NCBI GenBank assembly: GCA_964505385.1
Contig: CAZDIA010000006.1
Span: forward strand, 1-64,000
Length of the DNA: 64,000 nucleotides
Direction: 5' to 3'
Source of the DNA: SLJN01 sp964505385
GTDB taxonomy: Bacteria > Bacteroidota > Rhodothermia > Balneolales > Natronogracilivirgulaceae
Positions 52,131 to 61,836 of this stretch are shown piece after piece; position 1 is the first letter of the stretch; each line of letters starts with the position of its first letter. The notes below the pieces were generated by a model. It searched no databases. It had not been told where the DNA came from and was given only the letters and a program-made list of their open reading frames with translations. Made by a program: the position numbers and the translations under genes.

Positions 52131-53245
52131 GCTTCTACAGGAGAGTTTTCAGTGATTAGTGATAACATATCTTCGGCAATATGTTTAGCGGCATCAGGTT
52201 TGGCCAGCTTAGCAGACTCTTTGCTCATTTTTTCCAGATGTTCGGGATAAGTAAACAAGTCCGTTATCCGGTTTCCCAGCTTTTCCACCGCTTCATGATC
52301 CTGCAAGAGCAGAGCAGCCTCCCGGCTCACCAGCTCCTCTGCATTTTTAGTTTGATGATCCCCGGCAACATGCGGAGAAGGGACCAGGATTGCCGGCGTG
52401 CCCGTTAGGGTTAATTCGGCACAGGAAATCGCGCCGGCCCGGCTTACGGCGAGGTCTGCCATCCGGTAGGCGCTGCTCATATCATCGATATAGGGCTGGA
52501 GCCTCAAATTCGGGTAATCCACCGGATTGATATCCGAGATGATGCTTTCGTAATAAGCCTTGCCGCACTGCCAGATGATCTGCACACCAAGCTTGTCATG
52601 GAGCTGTTTCAGATGTTTTTTCATTGCGTTGTTGATCGTCAAAGCGCCGCCGCTTCCTCCAAGGACCAATACAGTTCTTTTCGACGGCACCAGGCTCCAC
52701 GTATTTGCAGCCTCTTCTCTGGAAACTTCTCCGAGATTACCGCGAACCGGATTGCCAAAAAGCCTGATTTTTTCTTCATCAAAAAATGAAGCGGCGTCTT
52801 CAAAAGCCGTATATATCCTCTTTGCTTTCGGCCCCAGTTTTCGGTTTGTCCAACCCGGATAACTGTTCTGCTCCTGGATACACAACGGGATTTTACGTTT
52901 TGCGGCGGCCCACCCGACCGGGCCGGCGGCAAAACCACCACAGGATAATACCAGATCAGGCTCAAAGCTCTTCAGAATCGACTTGCTTTGGGATATACTT
53001 ACCATCAGCTTTACCGGAAACGACAAGTTTTGCAACGTAAGCCGCCGGTGAAAACCGCTGATCCAGATACTTTGAATCCGGTAGCCGGCTTTAGGTACCG
53101 CATCCCACTCCATGCGGTCGCGCGTACCTACAAATAAAAATTCGGTTTGCTCATTCAGTTCTTTAACCGAATCTGCAATTGCAATAGCAGGGTAAACATG
53201 TCCGCCGGTGCCTCCGGCTGCTATGAGGATTTTAGGTGCTTCCAT
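52127..53245 (-). CDS. murG: UDP-GlcNAc:lipid I N-acetylglucosaminyltransferase
   Basis: A 372-residue MurG that converts lipid I to lipid II on the inner face of the membrane. The N-terminal glycine loop AAGGTGGHVYPAIAIAD, LSCGGFAAGPVGWAA, LVLGGSGGALTINNAM and the UDP-GlcNAc binding segment SRAGAISCAELTLTGTPAILVP are all in place. It starts 1 bp after the ftsW stop and overlaps murC by 4 nt. Confidence 0.97.
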   Translation of the reverse strand: MEAPKILIAAGGTGGHVYPAIAIADSVKELNEQTEFLFVGTRDRMEWDAVPKAGYRIQSIWISGFHRRLTLQNLSFPVKLMVSISQSKSILKSFEPDLVLSCGGFAAGPVGWAAAKRKIPLCIQEQNSYPGWTNRKLGPKAKRIYTAFEDAASFFDEEKIRLFGNPVRGNLGEVSREEAANTWSLVPSKRTVLVLGGSGGALTINNAMKKHLKQLHDKLGVQIIWQCGKAYYESIISDINPVDYPNLRLQPYIDDMSSAYRMADLAVSRAGAISCAELTLTGTPAILVPSPHVAGDHQTKNAEELVSREAALLLQDHEAVEKLGNRITDLFTYPEHLEKMSKESAKLAKPDAAKHIAEDMLSLITENSPVEA

Positions 53246-53246
53246 A

Positions 53247-54416
53247 TCACGCCCTCCGGTATTTAGATATGTTTAGCAAGATCCCGATCATCATGCCGGT
53301 AAACAGCATACTTGTACCTCCGTAGCTGATAAACGGCATGGGCAGTCCGGTTACCGGAAACAGCCCGGTAGCCACAGCTGCATTTACAAAACCGTAGAGG
53401 GTAATCATCAAAGTAGCCGCTACGGCCAGCAACATTCCGGTTTCGTCCAAGGCATTTTTGGCAATGACCGCAATGCCCCGGAACAGTATCATCACATAAA
53501 GCCCGAGAATAAATATGGCGCCAATTAACCCGTATTCTTCGGTGATGATTGCATAGATAAAATCATTGTAGGGAGCCGGCAGAAAATCACGCTGTGTGCT
53601 TTTACCCATCCCCACTCCAAAAATCTGTCCCTGCGCCAAAGCCATCTGAGCCTGCTGCGCCTGATATCCGGATGCAAGTACAAACTCATCACTTTTGATG
53701 TGAACCACTTGCTCTACATAGTTAGTAACCCTGTTCATCCGATCCGGCGACTGCATCAGAAGCGCGCCGCCACCGATAATACCAACCAAAACCAACGCTC
53801 CGATATGCAGTGTGTTAACCCGGCCGATAAACATCAGCAACAGCGAGAGTACGAGCAGCACAGCGGCGCTGCTGAAATCCTCCAGTGCTATCAAGCCACA
53901 AGTGACAAGTACCCAGGTCATCAATGGCAGAAAGGTGGTTTTAAAATCTTTAATCCTGTCCTGCTTTCGGGCGATCAGTACACAAAGATGAACAAGCAGG
54001 GCAACGGTAGCCAATGACGATGGCTGAAATGAGAATACACCGATATCCAGTGATCTGCGGGCTCCAAACACTTCGGTGCCGTATACGGTTACGATAATCA
54101 GGAATACCCAGCTTAAGATCAGAGCGATTTTGCTGTAGCGCACAAATTCCTGATAGCGCAGTCTTGAAAATATCACCATAATCAGGAAGGAAATACCGAT
54201 TTTAGCAATGTGATTCCACAGCAATGATGATTGTGTAGTGAGATGAGTTTCGGCAAAAAAAGCAATCGCCGAATACACGGCGAGCATGCCGGCCATCATC
54301 AGCATAATGACGGAGACCAACAACCACCGATCACTGCCGGTACTGTTCGCCCCCACGGATTCCGTACCGGGATCGAATATATATTTGCCGTTATTTCCTG
54401 ATGAGGTGATGTACAT
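53247..54416 (-). CDS. ftsW: FtsW, SEDS-family septal peptidoglycan polymerase
   Basis: A 389-residue polytopic SEDS protein with about ten membrane helices. Typical segments are GARRSLDIGVFSFQPSSLATVALLVHL, ITEEYGLIGAIFILGLYV and the C-terminal LPVTGLPMPFISYGGTSM-like block (GLFPVTGLPMPFISYGG). It polymerises glycan strands together with the FtsI transpeptidase encoded upstream. Stop of murD and start of ftsW share one base (TGATG), showing tight coupling. Confidence 0.96.
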   Translation of the reverse strand: MYITSSGNNGKYIFDPGTESVGANSTGSDRWLLVSVIMLMMAGMLAVYSAIAFFAETHLTTQSSLLWNHIAKIGISFLIMVIFSRLRYQEFVRYSKIALILSWVFLIIVTVYGTEVFGARRSLDIGVFSFQPSSLATVALLVHLCVLIARKQDRIKDFKTTFLPLMTWVLVTCGLIALEDFSSAAVLLVLSLLLMFIGRVNTLHIGALVLVGIIGGGALLMQSPDRMNRVTNYVEQVVHIKSDEFVLASGYQAQQAQMALAQGQIFGVGMGKSTQRDFLPAPYNDFIYAIITEEYGLIGAIFILGLYVMILFRGIAVIAKNALDETGMLLAVAATLMITLYGFVNAAVATGLFPVTGLPMPFISYGGTSMLFTGMMIGILLNISKYRRA

Positions 54417-55768
54417 CAGAGGTGTCGTATCAATTGTTTAAATGTTTCGCCGCGTTGCTCATAGCTGTCGAACATATCGAAAGAAGCGCATGCCGGGCTT
54501 AACAACACGATTTCACCCTGTTTAGCCGACCCATGTGCCAGGGTAACCGCTTCTTCCAGGCTTTCGGATTTAAAGAAGTTCTGAGTTGAATCTTTTAGCT
54601 GTGCTTCGATTTTATCCCGCCCTTCCCCTACAGCAATTATGGTATGCACTTTCTCTTCAACAAGCGATCTCAGCTCACTGTAATCGTTGCCTTTATCACG
54701 ACCGCCCATAATCAGAATAAGCGGGGAATTAAAACTTTCCAGCGCATACCATACCGAATTTACATTGGTAGCTTTGCTGTCGTTGTACCATCTGACTCCG
54801 TCGAGTTCAGAAACCAGTTCAAGACGGTGTTCTACACCGGAAAAACTGCGAAGGCTTTCGCGTATCGCCTCATTTTCTACTTCGAAGGCACGGGCCGCAA
54901 GTGCCGAAGCAAGCCCGTTAGAGAGATTATGATTTCCGGGAAGTCCAACTTCATTTTTATTCATGAGAACCTCTTGTGATTGATTTTCAAAAAACATCAG
55001 CAGCTCATCTGCTACACCAGCACCTTTGTCAACTTTCGTACGAGCTGAAAATGCAAGCAGCCCGGGCAGTACTTCGTCACCCTCAAACCGATCGCGCAGA
55101 AGCGGATCATCATAACCGTAAATGAGCGTATCGCCGGAATCCTGATTACTGAAAATCCGCATTTTCGAAGCGGCATATCGTTCAAAAGAATTCTGATAGC
55201 GATTCAGATGATCCGGCGTAATATTCAATAAAACCGAAACTTCGGGTTTGAACCTGTGGATATGATCAAGCTGAAAGCTGCTTACTTCAAGAATTACGAC
55301 GGTGTCCGGTTTGGTTTCGGGGATGATCTCTGAAAATGCCGTACCGATATTACCTGCCACCAACACGTTTCTGCCGGCCCGCCGCCACATATCAGCCATC
55401 CATTCCACGGCTGTGGTTTTACCGTTACTTCCGGTCACAGCGATTACGGGACTTTTGCAAAACCACGCTGCCGCTTCAATCTCTGAATAAATGCGGTTAC
55501 CCTTTCCCAGATAGTGCTGAACCAGCGGAGCCTCATCAGGCACACCCGGACTCACAACCGCCATTTCAGCGCTGTATGCCTTATCTGAATGACCATTTTC
55601 TTCAAACGGGATCCCCTGTTTCTCCAACCGGGTGCGGGCACTGTCTGATATTGAGGATGCATCGGATACAAACACATCTGCTCCCTTTTGGTGCAGGAGT
55701 GATGCCACCGATACTCCGCTTCTTGCGGCTCCGATAATGACGATATTTCGGCCTGCTACATCCATCAT
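54416..55768 (-). CDS. murD: UDP-N-acetylmuramoylalanine-D-glutamate ligase
   Basis: About 450 residues after start correction. The Mur-ligase ATP loop GSNGKTT, SPGVPDEAPLVQHYL, NITPDHLNRY and the C-terminal ILIMGGRDKGNDYSEL are clear. It adds D-Glu to UDP-MurNAc-L-Ala in the cytoplasm. The frame is open to 55852, but that would overlap mraY by 88 nt. The ATG at 55768 forms the ATGA overlap with the mraY stop seen at other junctions, and family homology begins right after it (GRNIVIIGAARSG), so I use it. Confidence 0.96.
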   Translation of the reverse strand: MMDVAGRNIVIIGAARSGVSVASLLHQKGADVFVSDASSISDSARTRLEKQGIPFEENGHSDKAYSAEMAVVSPGVPDEAPLVQHYLGKGNRIYSEIEAAAWFCKSPVIAVTGSNGKTTAVEWMADMWRRAGRNVLVAGNIGTAFSEIIPETKPDTVVILEVSSFQLDHIHRFKPEVSVLLNITPDHLNRYQNSFERYAASKMRIFSNQDSGDTLIYGYDDPLLRDRFEGDEVLPGLLAFSARTKVDKGAGVADELLMFFENQSQEVLMNKNEVGLPGNHNLSNGLASALAARAFEVENEAIRESLRSFSGVEHRLELVSELDGVRWYNDSKATNVNSVWYALESFNSPLILIMGGRDKGNDYSELRSLVEEKVHTIIAVGEGRDKIEAQLKDSTQNFFKSESLEEAVTLAHGSAKQGEIVLLSPACASFDMFDSYEQRGETFKQLIRHL

Positions 55769-56901
55769 CGTATCTTCAGGGTTATGATGGTTAATACTGC
55801 CAGCAGAATGGAAACTATCCAGAATCGCACCACGATTTTTGGCTCCGGCCACCCTTTCTTTTCAAAATGATGGTGTAAAGGCGCTATCAAAAACAAGCGT
55901 TGACCTTCACCATAGCGATAGCGGGTGTATTTGAAATATCCAGTTTGAAAGATTACCGACAACGCTTCCATGAAAAAGACGCCGCACAACACGGGCAGTA
56001 GTAACTCTTTGTGAGTCATCAGAGCAACACCGCCAATGGCACCCCCTATTGCCAGCGAACCAGTGTCACCCATAAATACTTGTGCAGGGTAGGAGTTATA
56101 CCAAAGAAAGCCGAAGCTTGCTCCCACCAGTGCCGCACTAAATACAGTGAGTTCACCCACGCCGGGTAAATACAGAATATCAAGAAAACCTGAAAAATCG
56201 ACACGGCCGGATACATAGGCCAAAATTCCCAACCCAAGCCCGACAATTGCTGTAGTACCGCTTGCAAGTCCATCCAGGCCGTCGGTAAGATTTACTGAGT
56301 TACTCAGAGCAGCAATAATGAAAATACATACAGGGATGTAAATCAACCAGCCGAGAGTTTCCCCGAAAAAAGCGTAATCGATGTTTACATCTTTGAAAAA
56401 GGGAACCGTGCTCAATGTATTGTATTCAGAAAAGTCGGGGTAAAAATAGAGTACCGATCCAAGAATTATCCCTACCGTAACCTGACCTATGATCTTAAAT
56501 CTTCCGGCGAGTCCCGTCTTCTTCTTGCGGATTATCTTGATATAATCATCTACAAAACCGATAAGACCCAGGAAAAGTGTTACAAAGATAATCAGCCAGG
56601 TGTAGATGTTAGTTGGTTCCATCCACAGTAAAGCGGAAGCAACGATAGCAAGCAGTATAATCACCCCGCCCATACTTGGTGTACCCGCTTTATGCTGATG
56701 GTTATCCAGACCGATGTCATCCCTGATCGTCTCACCAAACTGTTTGCGTTCCAGCCATTTGATGATCTTCTTGCCCACAAGCACACTGATGAAAAATGCA
56801 GTAGCCGCTGCCAAAGCACTGCGCACCGTGATAAACGGGAAAACCCCGAATCCAGCAGGCTGATATATCTCGTGTATCCATTCAAGAAACCAGTATAACA
56901 T
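55765..56901 (-). CDS. mraY: Phospho-MurNAc-pentapeptide transferase
   Basis: A 378-residue membrane enzyme with about ten helices that transfers phospho-MurNAc-pentapeptide to undecaprenyl phosphate, giving lipid I. The conserved cytoplasmic loops are present: KAGTPSMGGVIIL, GFVDDYIKIIRKKKTGL, NSVNLTDGLDGLA and APLHHHFEKKGW. Its start shares one base with the murE stop, so no murF gene lies between them as it does in many other genomes. Confidence 0.97.
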   Translation of the reverse strand: MLYWFLEWIHEIYQPAGFGVFPFITVRSALAAATAFFISVLVGKKIIKWLERKQFGETIRDDIGLDNHQHKAGTPSMGGVIILLAIVASALLWMEPTNIYTWLIIFVTLFLGLIGFVDDYIKIIRKKKTGLAGRFKIIGQVTVGIILGSVLYFYPDFSEYNTLSTVPFFKDVNIDYAFFGETLGWLIYIPVCIFIIAALSNSVNLTDGLDGLASGTTAIVGLGLGILAYVSGRVDFSGFLDILYLPGVGELTVFSAALVGASFGFLWYNSYPAQVFMGDTGSLAIGGAIGGVALMTHKELLLPVLCGVFFMEALSVIFQTGYFKYTRYRYGEGQRLFLIAPLHHHFEKKGWPEPKIVVRFWIVSILLAVLTIITLKIR

Positions 56902-58367
56902 CAGCGCACCTCCTTACCGGTTTCTTTGAAGCGCCGTTTCAGCGCATTTCTCGCTTCTTTTCGATCATCCATATGGAGTCGTTCGCCATGCACTTCCTGA
57001 TAGGTTTCATGGCCTTTGCCGGCTATCAGGATTATACTTTCTTCGGGTGCCTCCTCTATTGCAAGAGCAATGGCTTTGCGCCGATCAGGCTCGACAACGT
57101 ATTCGGCTTTTGCGCTTAATCCCTCAATTATATCATCAATAATTGCCTGCGGATCTTCGGTCCGGGGATTATCAGATGTTACATATAATCGATCACCGAA
57201 TCGTTCTGCGATACGTCCCATTTGAGGGCGTTTTGTCGTATCACGATCACCTCCGCAGCCGAACACGACGATCAGCTGCTCTGTGGCATCCTTAACATCT
57301 GCAATAGCTTTCAGCACATTTTCAAGGGCATCCGGAGTGTGGGCATAATCAACCAGAACTACAGGATTTCCCCGGCCAACGGGTTCCAACCTGCCTGCAG
57401 CCCCATAACACTTCGCCAGCGTTCCGGCTACCTGATCCGGCTTCCATCCAAGAGCGTGCAGAACCGATGCCGCTATAAGTACATTGGAGGCATTGAAGCT
57501 GCCAATCAGCGGGCTGTAAATTTCTTCACCCTGCCATTTTATGCCAATACCTGTTGAATCATTTTTAATCAACCTGGCATCACCACTATTCAGGCCGGCA
57601 TTGATAATTTCGCCCTGACAGTATCCGAGAATATCTTTCGCTTTCGAATCATCGCTGTTAACCACAGCGTATGAACCGGAACCCAGCCGGTCAAAAAGTC
57701 GCCGTTTTGCGGCAAGATATTCACCCGCATCCCGATGATAATCCAGATGATCGTGAGTAAAATTGGTGAAAGCAGCTACGTGGAAATTGAGGCCTTCGGT
57801 GCGTTTTTGCTGTAATGCGTGGGATGATGTCTCCATCACCACGTGGGTTACTCCTTTTTCCCTGCTTTCTCTGAGGATTTCAGCCAACTCATCCGGGCCG
57901 GGAGTAGTGAGCCGGCTCTCGCGACGTTCATCACCAATAATTGTATCAATAGTACCAATGAGGGTAGCGGGAACATTGTTTTGAGTAAGCGCCTGATAAA
58001 CCAATGTAGAAACCGTTGTTTTACCATTGGTTCCCGTGATGCCGATAATCTTCATATTCTCAGCCGGATATCCCGCAAATGCCTGGAACAACTTACCGGC
58101 AACCGAGCGAGGATCTTTGACAACAACCTGTATCACATCTCCCAGGGATTCCATCAGCCGGCTTACAATTACTACTTTTGCCCCCTTCATCATAGCGCCA
58201 TGCACAAACTCATGACCGTTAACTTTAGTCCCTTTCAGGGCGATATAAGCATCCCCTTCCTCTACCTTGCGGGAATCAAGCTGAAGACGGTTCACCTCCA
58301 TCTCAGGATAACTTTTCGGTATTACCCTGAAAGGTTCACATAATGATATGAGTTCGCTTAATTTCAT
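56901..58367 (-). CDS. murE: UDP-MurNAc-L-Ala-D-Glu:2,6-diaminopimelate ligase
   Basis: A 488-residue Mur ligase. ATP loop ITGTNGKTT, ETSSHALQQKR, and the DNPR motif (VTSDNPRTEDP), which selects meso-diaminopimelate rather than lysine, so the organism should have DAP-type peptidoglycan. The C-terminal GKGHETYQ segment is typical. It overlaps the ftsI stop by 4 nt and the mraY start by one base. Confidence 0.97.
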   Translation of the reverse strand: MKLSELISLCEPFRVIPKSYPEMEVNRLQLDSRKVEEGDAYIALKGTKVNGHEFVHGAMMKGAKVVIVSRLMESLGDVIQVVVKDPRSVAGKLFQAFAGYPAENMKIIGITGTNGKTTVSTLVYQALTQNNVPATLIGTIDTIIGDERRESRLTTPGPDELAEILRESREKGVTHVVMETSSHALQQKRTEGLNFHVAAFTNFTHDHLDYHRDAGEYLAAKRRLFDRLGSGSYAVVNSDDSKAKDILGYCQGEIINAGLNSGDARLIKNDSTGIGIKWQGEEIYSPLIGSFNASNVLIAASVLHALGWKPDQVAGTLAKCYGAAGRLEPVGRGNPVVLVDYAHTPDALENVLKAIADVKDATEQLIVVFGCGGDRDTTKRPQMGRIAERFGDRLYVTSDNPRTEDPQAIIDDIIEGLSAKAEYVVEPDRRKAIALAIEEAPEESIILIAGKGHETYQEVHGERLHMDDRKEARNALKRRFKETGKEVR

Positions 58368-60499
58368 GAACCGGGAGTGATCAAATCTGTTAGTTCAGTA
58401 GTTCTTCCGCGGACGGTTACCGTTCGCCCTTTTCTGTAGGATGTTTCTGCTTCAGGAAACTGGGCACCGATGGTTCCCGACCCTGCCATCTCTACATTAT
58501 AACCCGCCTTTCTGAGTAAATGACTACCTCTTCGCATACTCATTCCTGTTACATCCGGAACCCTCCCGACTTCATCAGCAAATACTTCCTCCTCACTTAT
58601 CTCCAGTGTCATAACCTCACCGGGCGCGAGCAGCTCACCAGGTTCCGGAGTTTGCCCGGTTACCTGCTCACCACTGCCATCATGTTGATAGGTTACTCTC
58701 ATAGATCGGAGCACTTCTTCCGCCTGATCAACATGTAAGCCGGCCACATTGGGAGTTACAAATTTCCTCAGGTCATAATCGGTATCATCGGGAGTCAAAT
58801 CCCATTCTTCATCTATACCTATGAGGCGTTTGGCGATATTTCTAAAAACAGGTCCGGCGTTGAATCCCCCATAAAAACTCAACTCAGGCTCGTCGAGGAG
58901 CACGAGCGTCAGATATTTAGGATTTTCAGCCGGGAAAAAGCCTACGAAAGACGCCCGGTATTTTGACTGATACCGGCCGTCTTCGAACTTTTGGGCAGTA
59001 CCGGTTTTCCCGGCGATACTCAGGTTTTCTACGCTTGCATAACTTGCTGTACCGGAGTCAGATACCACGCCTTCAAAAACCGGCTTGAGTGATTCAATAG
59101 TTTCCGGATCGATAACCTGACGTATTTTTCGGGGCTCCGTTTTTTCAATGGTTCTGCCCCTTTCATCTTCGATTCGATCTACCAGATAGGGACGTAACAA
59201 TTTGCCATCATTGGCAAATGCCGCATAGGCCTGCGCCATTTGAAGCGGTGTTACCTGAATTTCATAACCGATGGATAACCAGGGTTTAGTGACACCGGAC
59301 CATTCATACGGACGTTGTAACTTTCCCCTCGCTTCATTCGGAAGACCAACGCCAGTCCCTACTCCAAATCCGAAATTGCGGCTGTATTGATATAAAACTT
59401 CGGGATCCAGTCTCATTGCAATTTCCGAAGTTGCGATATTAGATGATTTCTGAATAACCTCCGGAAAAGTCAAATCCCCGAGCGGGTCGTGATCCCGCAT
59501 ACTTTGCCCGCTGATTTGCACCACCCCTGATTCCGGTGTTTCGAACACCTCATCCATCTCCACCACATTGTTTTCCCAGGCAGCGATACTGGTAATAAGT
59601 TTAAAGGTGGAGCCGGGCTCAATCAAATCAGCCACTGCATAATTACGCCTGTTTTCTCCGGGTGTGCTGGCCGGTCGGTTGGGATCAAATGAGGGATAGT
59701 TCGCCATCGCTTTTATCGCCCCGGATTGCGGGTTCATCACAATCACCGTGCCTTTCTTCGCGCCTGTACGGTCTATTCCTTTTTGTAATTCATCCTCCGC
59801 TATAGCCTGGATATCAGTATCAAGTGTCGTGACCAGATTATTTCCTTGTTGCGGGTGCTTCCGGGGAGAGCCAACCATTTGCCGGATTTGATTAGTCCGG
59901 TCGCGCCGCACCTGCTGAATTCCGTCTTCTCCAACCAACCGGGAATTAAGCGAAGCTTCAAGACCCGCGGTCCCCTGTCTTTGGTGGTTTGTAAACCCAA
60001 GCACATGAGCGGCAAGTGATTCGAAATTATACCGCCTTCGATATTGCTCTTCAATGATCAATCCCGGAATATCCAGCTCATTCAGATCGTCACGAGCTTC
60101 ATAATTAACCTGACGATCGAGGATCACGTATCGCGAGTTCGGCGAAGCCTGATTGATCCGGTTTATATAATGATCAGCATGACGCTCACTGTAAGATGCA
60201 AGCACATTGGCAATATTGTGGAAATCCGTCATCGTGATCTCCGGAGCGTGAGGATCCACAGCTACGCGGAATGTAACTTTATCGGAAGCAAGCACCCGGC
60301 CGTTCCGGTCCAGTATCCTGCCACGTTCGGCTGGTATTGAAATCGAATCAACGGCTTGCTGATTCCATAACTCCCTCAGATTTTCACCTTCCACAATCTG
60401 CACACGCAGAATCTGCAGGACGATCGCTACCGGAAGCAGGAAAACCAGCCCCAATACGATAAACATTCTACCTGATATTTCTGAACGTGATTGCTCCAT
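58364..60499 (-). CDS. ftsI: FtsI/PBP3 transpeptidase with two PASTA domains
   Basis: A 711-residue class B penicillin-binding protein. One N-terminal membrane helix (about 11-32); a dimerisation domain with AERGRILDRNGRVLASD; then the transpeptidase with STFK (Ser297 nucleophile), SSN (352-354) and KTGT (498-501). Two C-terminal PASTA domains (about 575-640 and 645-705, NVAGLHVDQAEEVLRSM and DVTGMSMRRGSHLLRKAGY) follow, as in relatives of Bacteroidota. It cross-links septal peptidoglycan in partnership with FtsW. It overlaps murE by 4 nt and starts immediately after ftsL. Confidence 0.97.
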   Translation of the reverse strand: MEQSRSEISGRMFIVLGLVFLLPVAIVLQILRVQIVEGENLRELWNQQAVDSISIPAERGRILDRNGRVLASDKVTFRVAVDPHAPEITMTDFHNIANVLASYSERHADHYINRINQASPNSRYVILDRQVNYEARDDLNELDIPGLIIEEQYRRRYNFESLAAHVLGFTNHQRQGTAGLEASLNSRLVGEDGIQQVRRDRTNQIRQMVGSPRKHPQQGNNLVTTLDTDIQAIAEDELQKGIDRTGAKKGTVIVMNPQSGAIKAMANYPSFDPNRPASTPGENRRNYAVADLIEPGSTFKLITSIAAWENNVVEMDEVFETPESGVVQISGQSMRDHDPLGDLTFPEVIQKSSNIATSEIAMRLDPEVLYQYSRNFGFGVGTGVGLPNEARGKLQRPYEWSGVTKPWLSIGYEIQVTPLQMAQAYAAFANDGKLLRPYLVDRIEDERGRTIEKTEPRKIRQVIDPETIESLKPVFEGVVSDSGTASYASVENLSIAGKTGTAQKFEDGRYQSKYRASFVGFFPAENPKYLTLVLLDEPELSFYGGFNAGPVFRNIAKRLIGIDEEWDLTPDDTDYDLRKFVTPNVAGLHVDQAEEVLRSMRVTYQHDGSGEQVTGQTPEPGELLAPGEVMTLEISEEEVFADEVGRVPDVTGMSMRRGSHLLRKAGYNVEMAGSGTIGAQFPEAETSYRKGRTVTVRGRTTELTDLITPGS

Positions 60500-60913
60500 T
60501 TAATCCGCCTCAATTGTTGGATCTGCTGCATCACCATGAATAAAACCCAGCTCACCTGCCCGTTGATAAATCTGCACCGGGCCGGTCATCCGGTCGTAGG
60601 TAAGCTGCCGATCCTGGTATATTCTCTGAGCAGCCTCGTGCTCCTGCTCGAGTCGCTGCACTTCATCATAGACAGCTTGTGTAGCGAATAAATGAGTCAG
60701 GTAAAAATAGCCCGCTACACCTATTGCAATAGTCGTCACTATGATTTTCCAGGGAGGAATCCGGAGTAAACCCCTGTTTTTTGGCTTACTACTACTTGTT
60801 GATGACCCGTTTGGTTGACCGGTCACACCAAAATTAACAGGGCTGTCCTTCCGGATTCTTTTGTTTTTAGCACCGGTATTTCCGGTTTTATGTTTCGGGG
60901 ATGTAACTATCAT
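60500..60913 (-). CDS. ftsL: FtsL-like division protein
   Basis: A 137-residue bitopic protein. A basic, Ser/Asn-rich cytoplasmic part (about 1-53) is followed by one membrane helix (IIVTTIAIGVAGYFYLTHLFA) and a short coiled coil (VYDEVQRLEQEHEAAQRIYQDR). Sequence conservation of FtsL is poor; the call rests on size, topology and its place between rsmH and ftsI. It overlaps the rsmH stop by 4 nt. Confidence 0.85.
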   Translation of the reverse strand: MIVTSPKHKTGNTGAKNKRIRKDSPVNFGVTGQPNGSSTSSSKPKNRGLLRIPPWKIIVTTIAIGVAGYFYLTHLFATQAVYDEVQRLEQEHEAAQRIYQDRQLTYDRMTGPVQIYQRAGELGFIHGDAADPTIEAD

Positions 60914-61830
60914 ACAGCCTCCGTTCTTTCTGCTGCCCGTAACCGGGCACTCCGTGCTCTCGGATTTTCCTTAATCTCATCTTCCCCCGGCCTCACCGGT
61001 TTGCTTGTCAGCGGTTTCCAGGGACGTATCGTGTTACCGTAAAAATCCTTTTGAACCTTTCCTTCCGCATTGCCTGTTTTCATAAAGTGTTTGGCAATCC
61101 GGTCTTCAAGTGAGTGATAGGAGATCACAACCAGTCTTCCTCCGGGTGCGACAAGTTCCGGTGCGTACTGAAAAAAGCGCTCCAGCATTTCCAGCTCACG
61201 ATTCACTTCAATCCTCAAAGCCTGAAAAATCCGGGCAAGAGATTTGTTTTGATATTGGTCAGGTATAACTTCGGATATAATTTCTCTTAACTCCTGTGTG
61301 GTATAAACCGGACGTTTCGCTACTATTTCTCTTGCAATCCTGGCGCTGTGACGCTCTTCTCCAAAAGTTTTAAAAATCCGGATAAGCTCTCTTTCACTGT
61401 AAGTATTGACAACATCTTTAGCGGTAGTGGCAAACAACGTGCTCATGCGCATATCGAGCTCGGCATCTTCCCTGAACATGAATCCGCGATCCGGATCATC
61501 AATCTGATGGCTTGATACGCCGAGATCCAATAGGATACCATCTATAGATCCGTGCAGATCGATGGGGATGAGTTGTTCCATATGCCCGAAATTGCCACGA
61601 ATGGGAATGAACTTGGATTCATCACCAATCAGTTCAGAGGCATGTTCCAGGGCTTCTTCGTCGTGGTCAATTCCGAAAACTTTGGCGTCATTATCCAGAG
61701 AGGCAAGCAGATGACTGGTATGACCGCCACCGCCAAGCGTACCATCCACATAGTAGCCATCCTCCCTTGTAATAAGGGCTTTGACAGCTTCGTGAAGCAA
61801 AACCGGCTCATGGTAGTGAGTAGCAGCCAT
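60910..61830 (-). CDS. rsmH: 16S rRNA (cytosine-1402 N4) methyltransferase RsmH
   Basis: A 306-residue RsmH/MraW enzyme that methylates 16S rRNA C1402 at the decoding site with S-adenosylmethionine. Motifs: VDGTLGGGGHTSHLL, ILLDLGVSSHQIDDPDRGFMF, IFQALRIEVNREL and VISYHSLEDRIAKHFM. It starts 7 bp after mraZ and overlaps ftsL. Confidence 0.97.
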   Translation of the reverse strand: MAATHYHEPVLLHEAVKALITREDGYYVDGTLGGGGHTSHLLASLDNDAKVFGIDHDEEALEHASELIGDESKFIPIRGNFGHMEQLIPIDLHGSIDGILLDLGVSSHQIDDPDRGFMFREDAELDMRMSTLFATTAKDVVNTYSERELIRIFKTFGEERHSARIAREIVAKRPVYTTQELREIISEVIPDQYQNKSLARIFQALRIEVNRELEMLERFFQYAPELVAPGGRLVVISYHSLEDRIAKHFMKTGNAEGKVQKDFYGNTIRPWKPLTSKPVRPGEDEIKENPRARSARLRAAERTEAV

Positions 61831-61836
61831 TTTCTC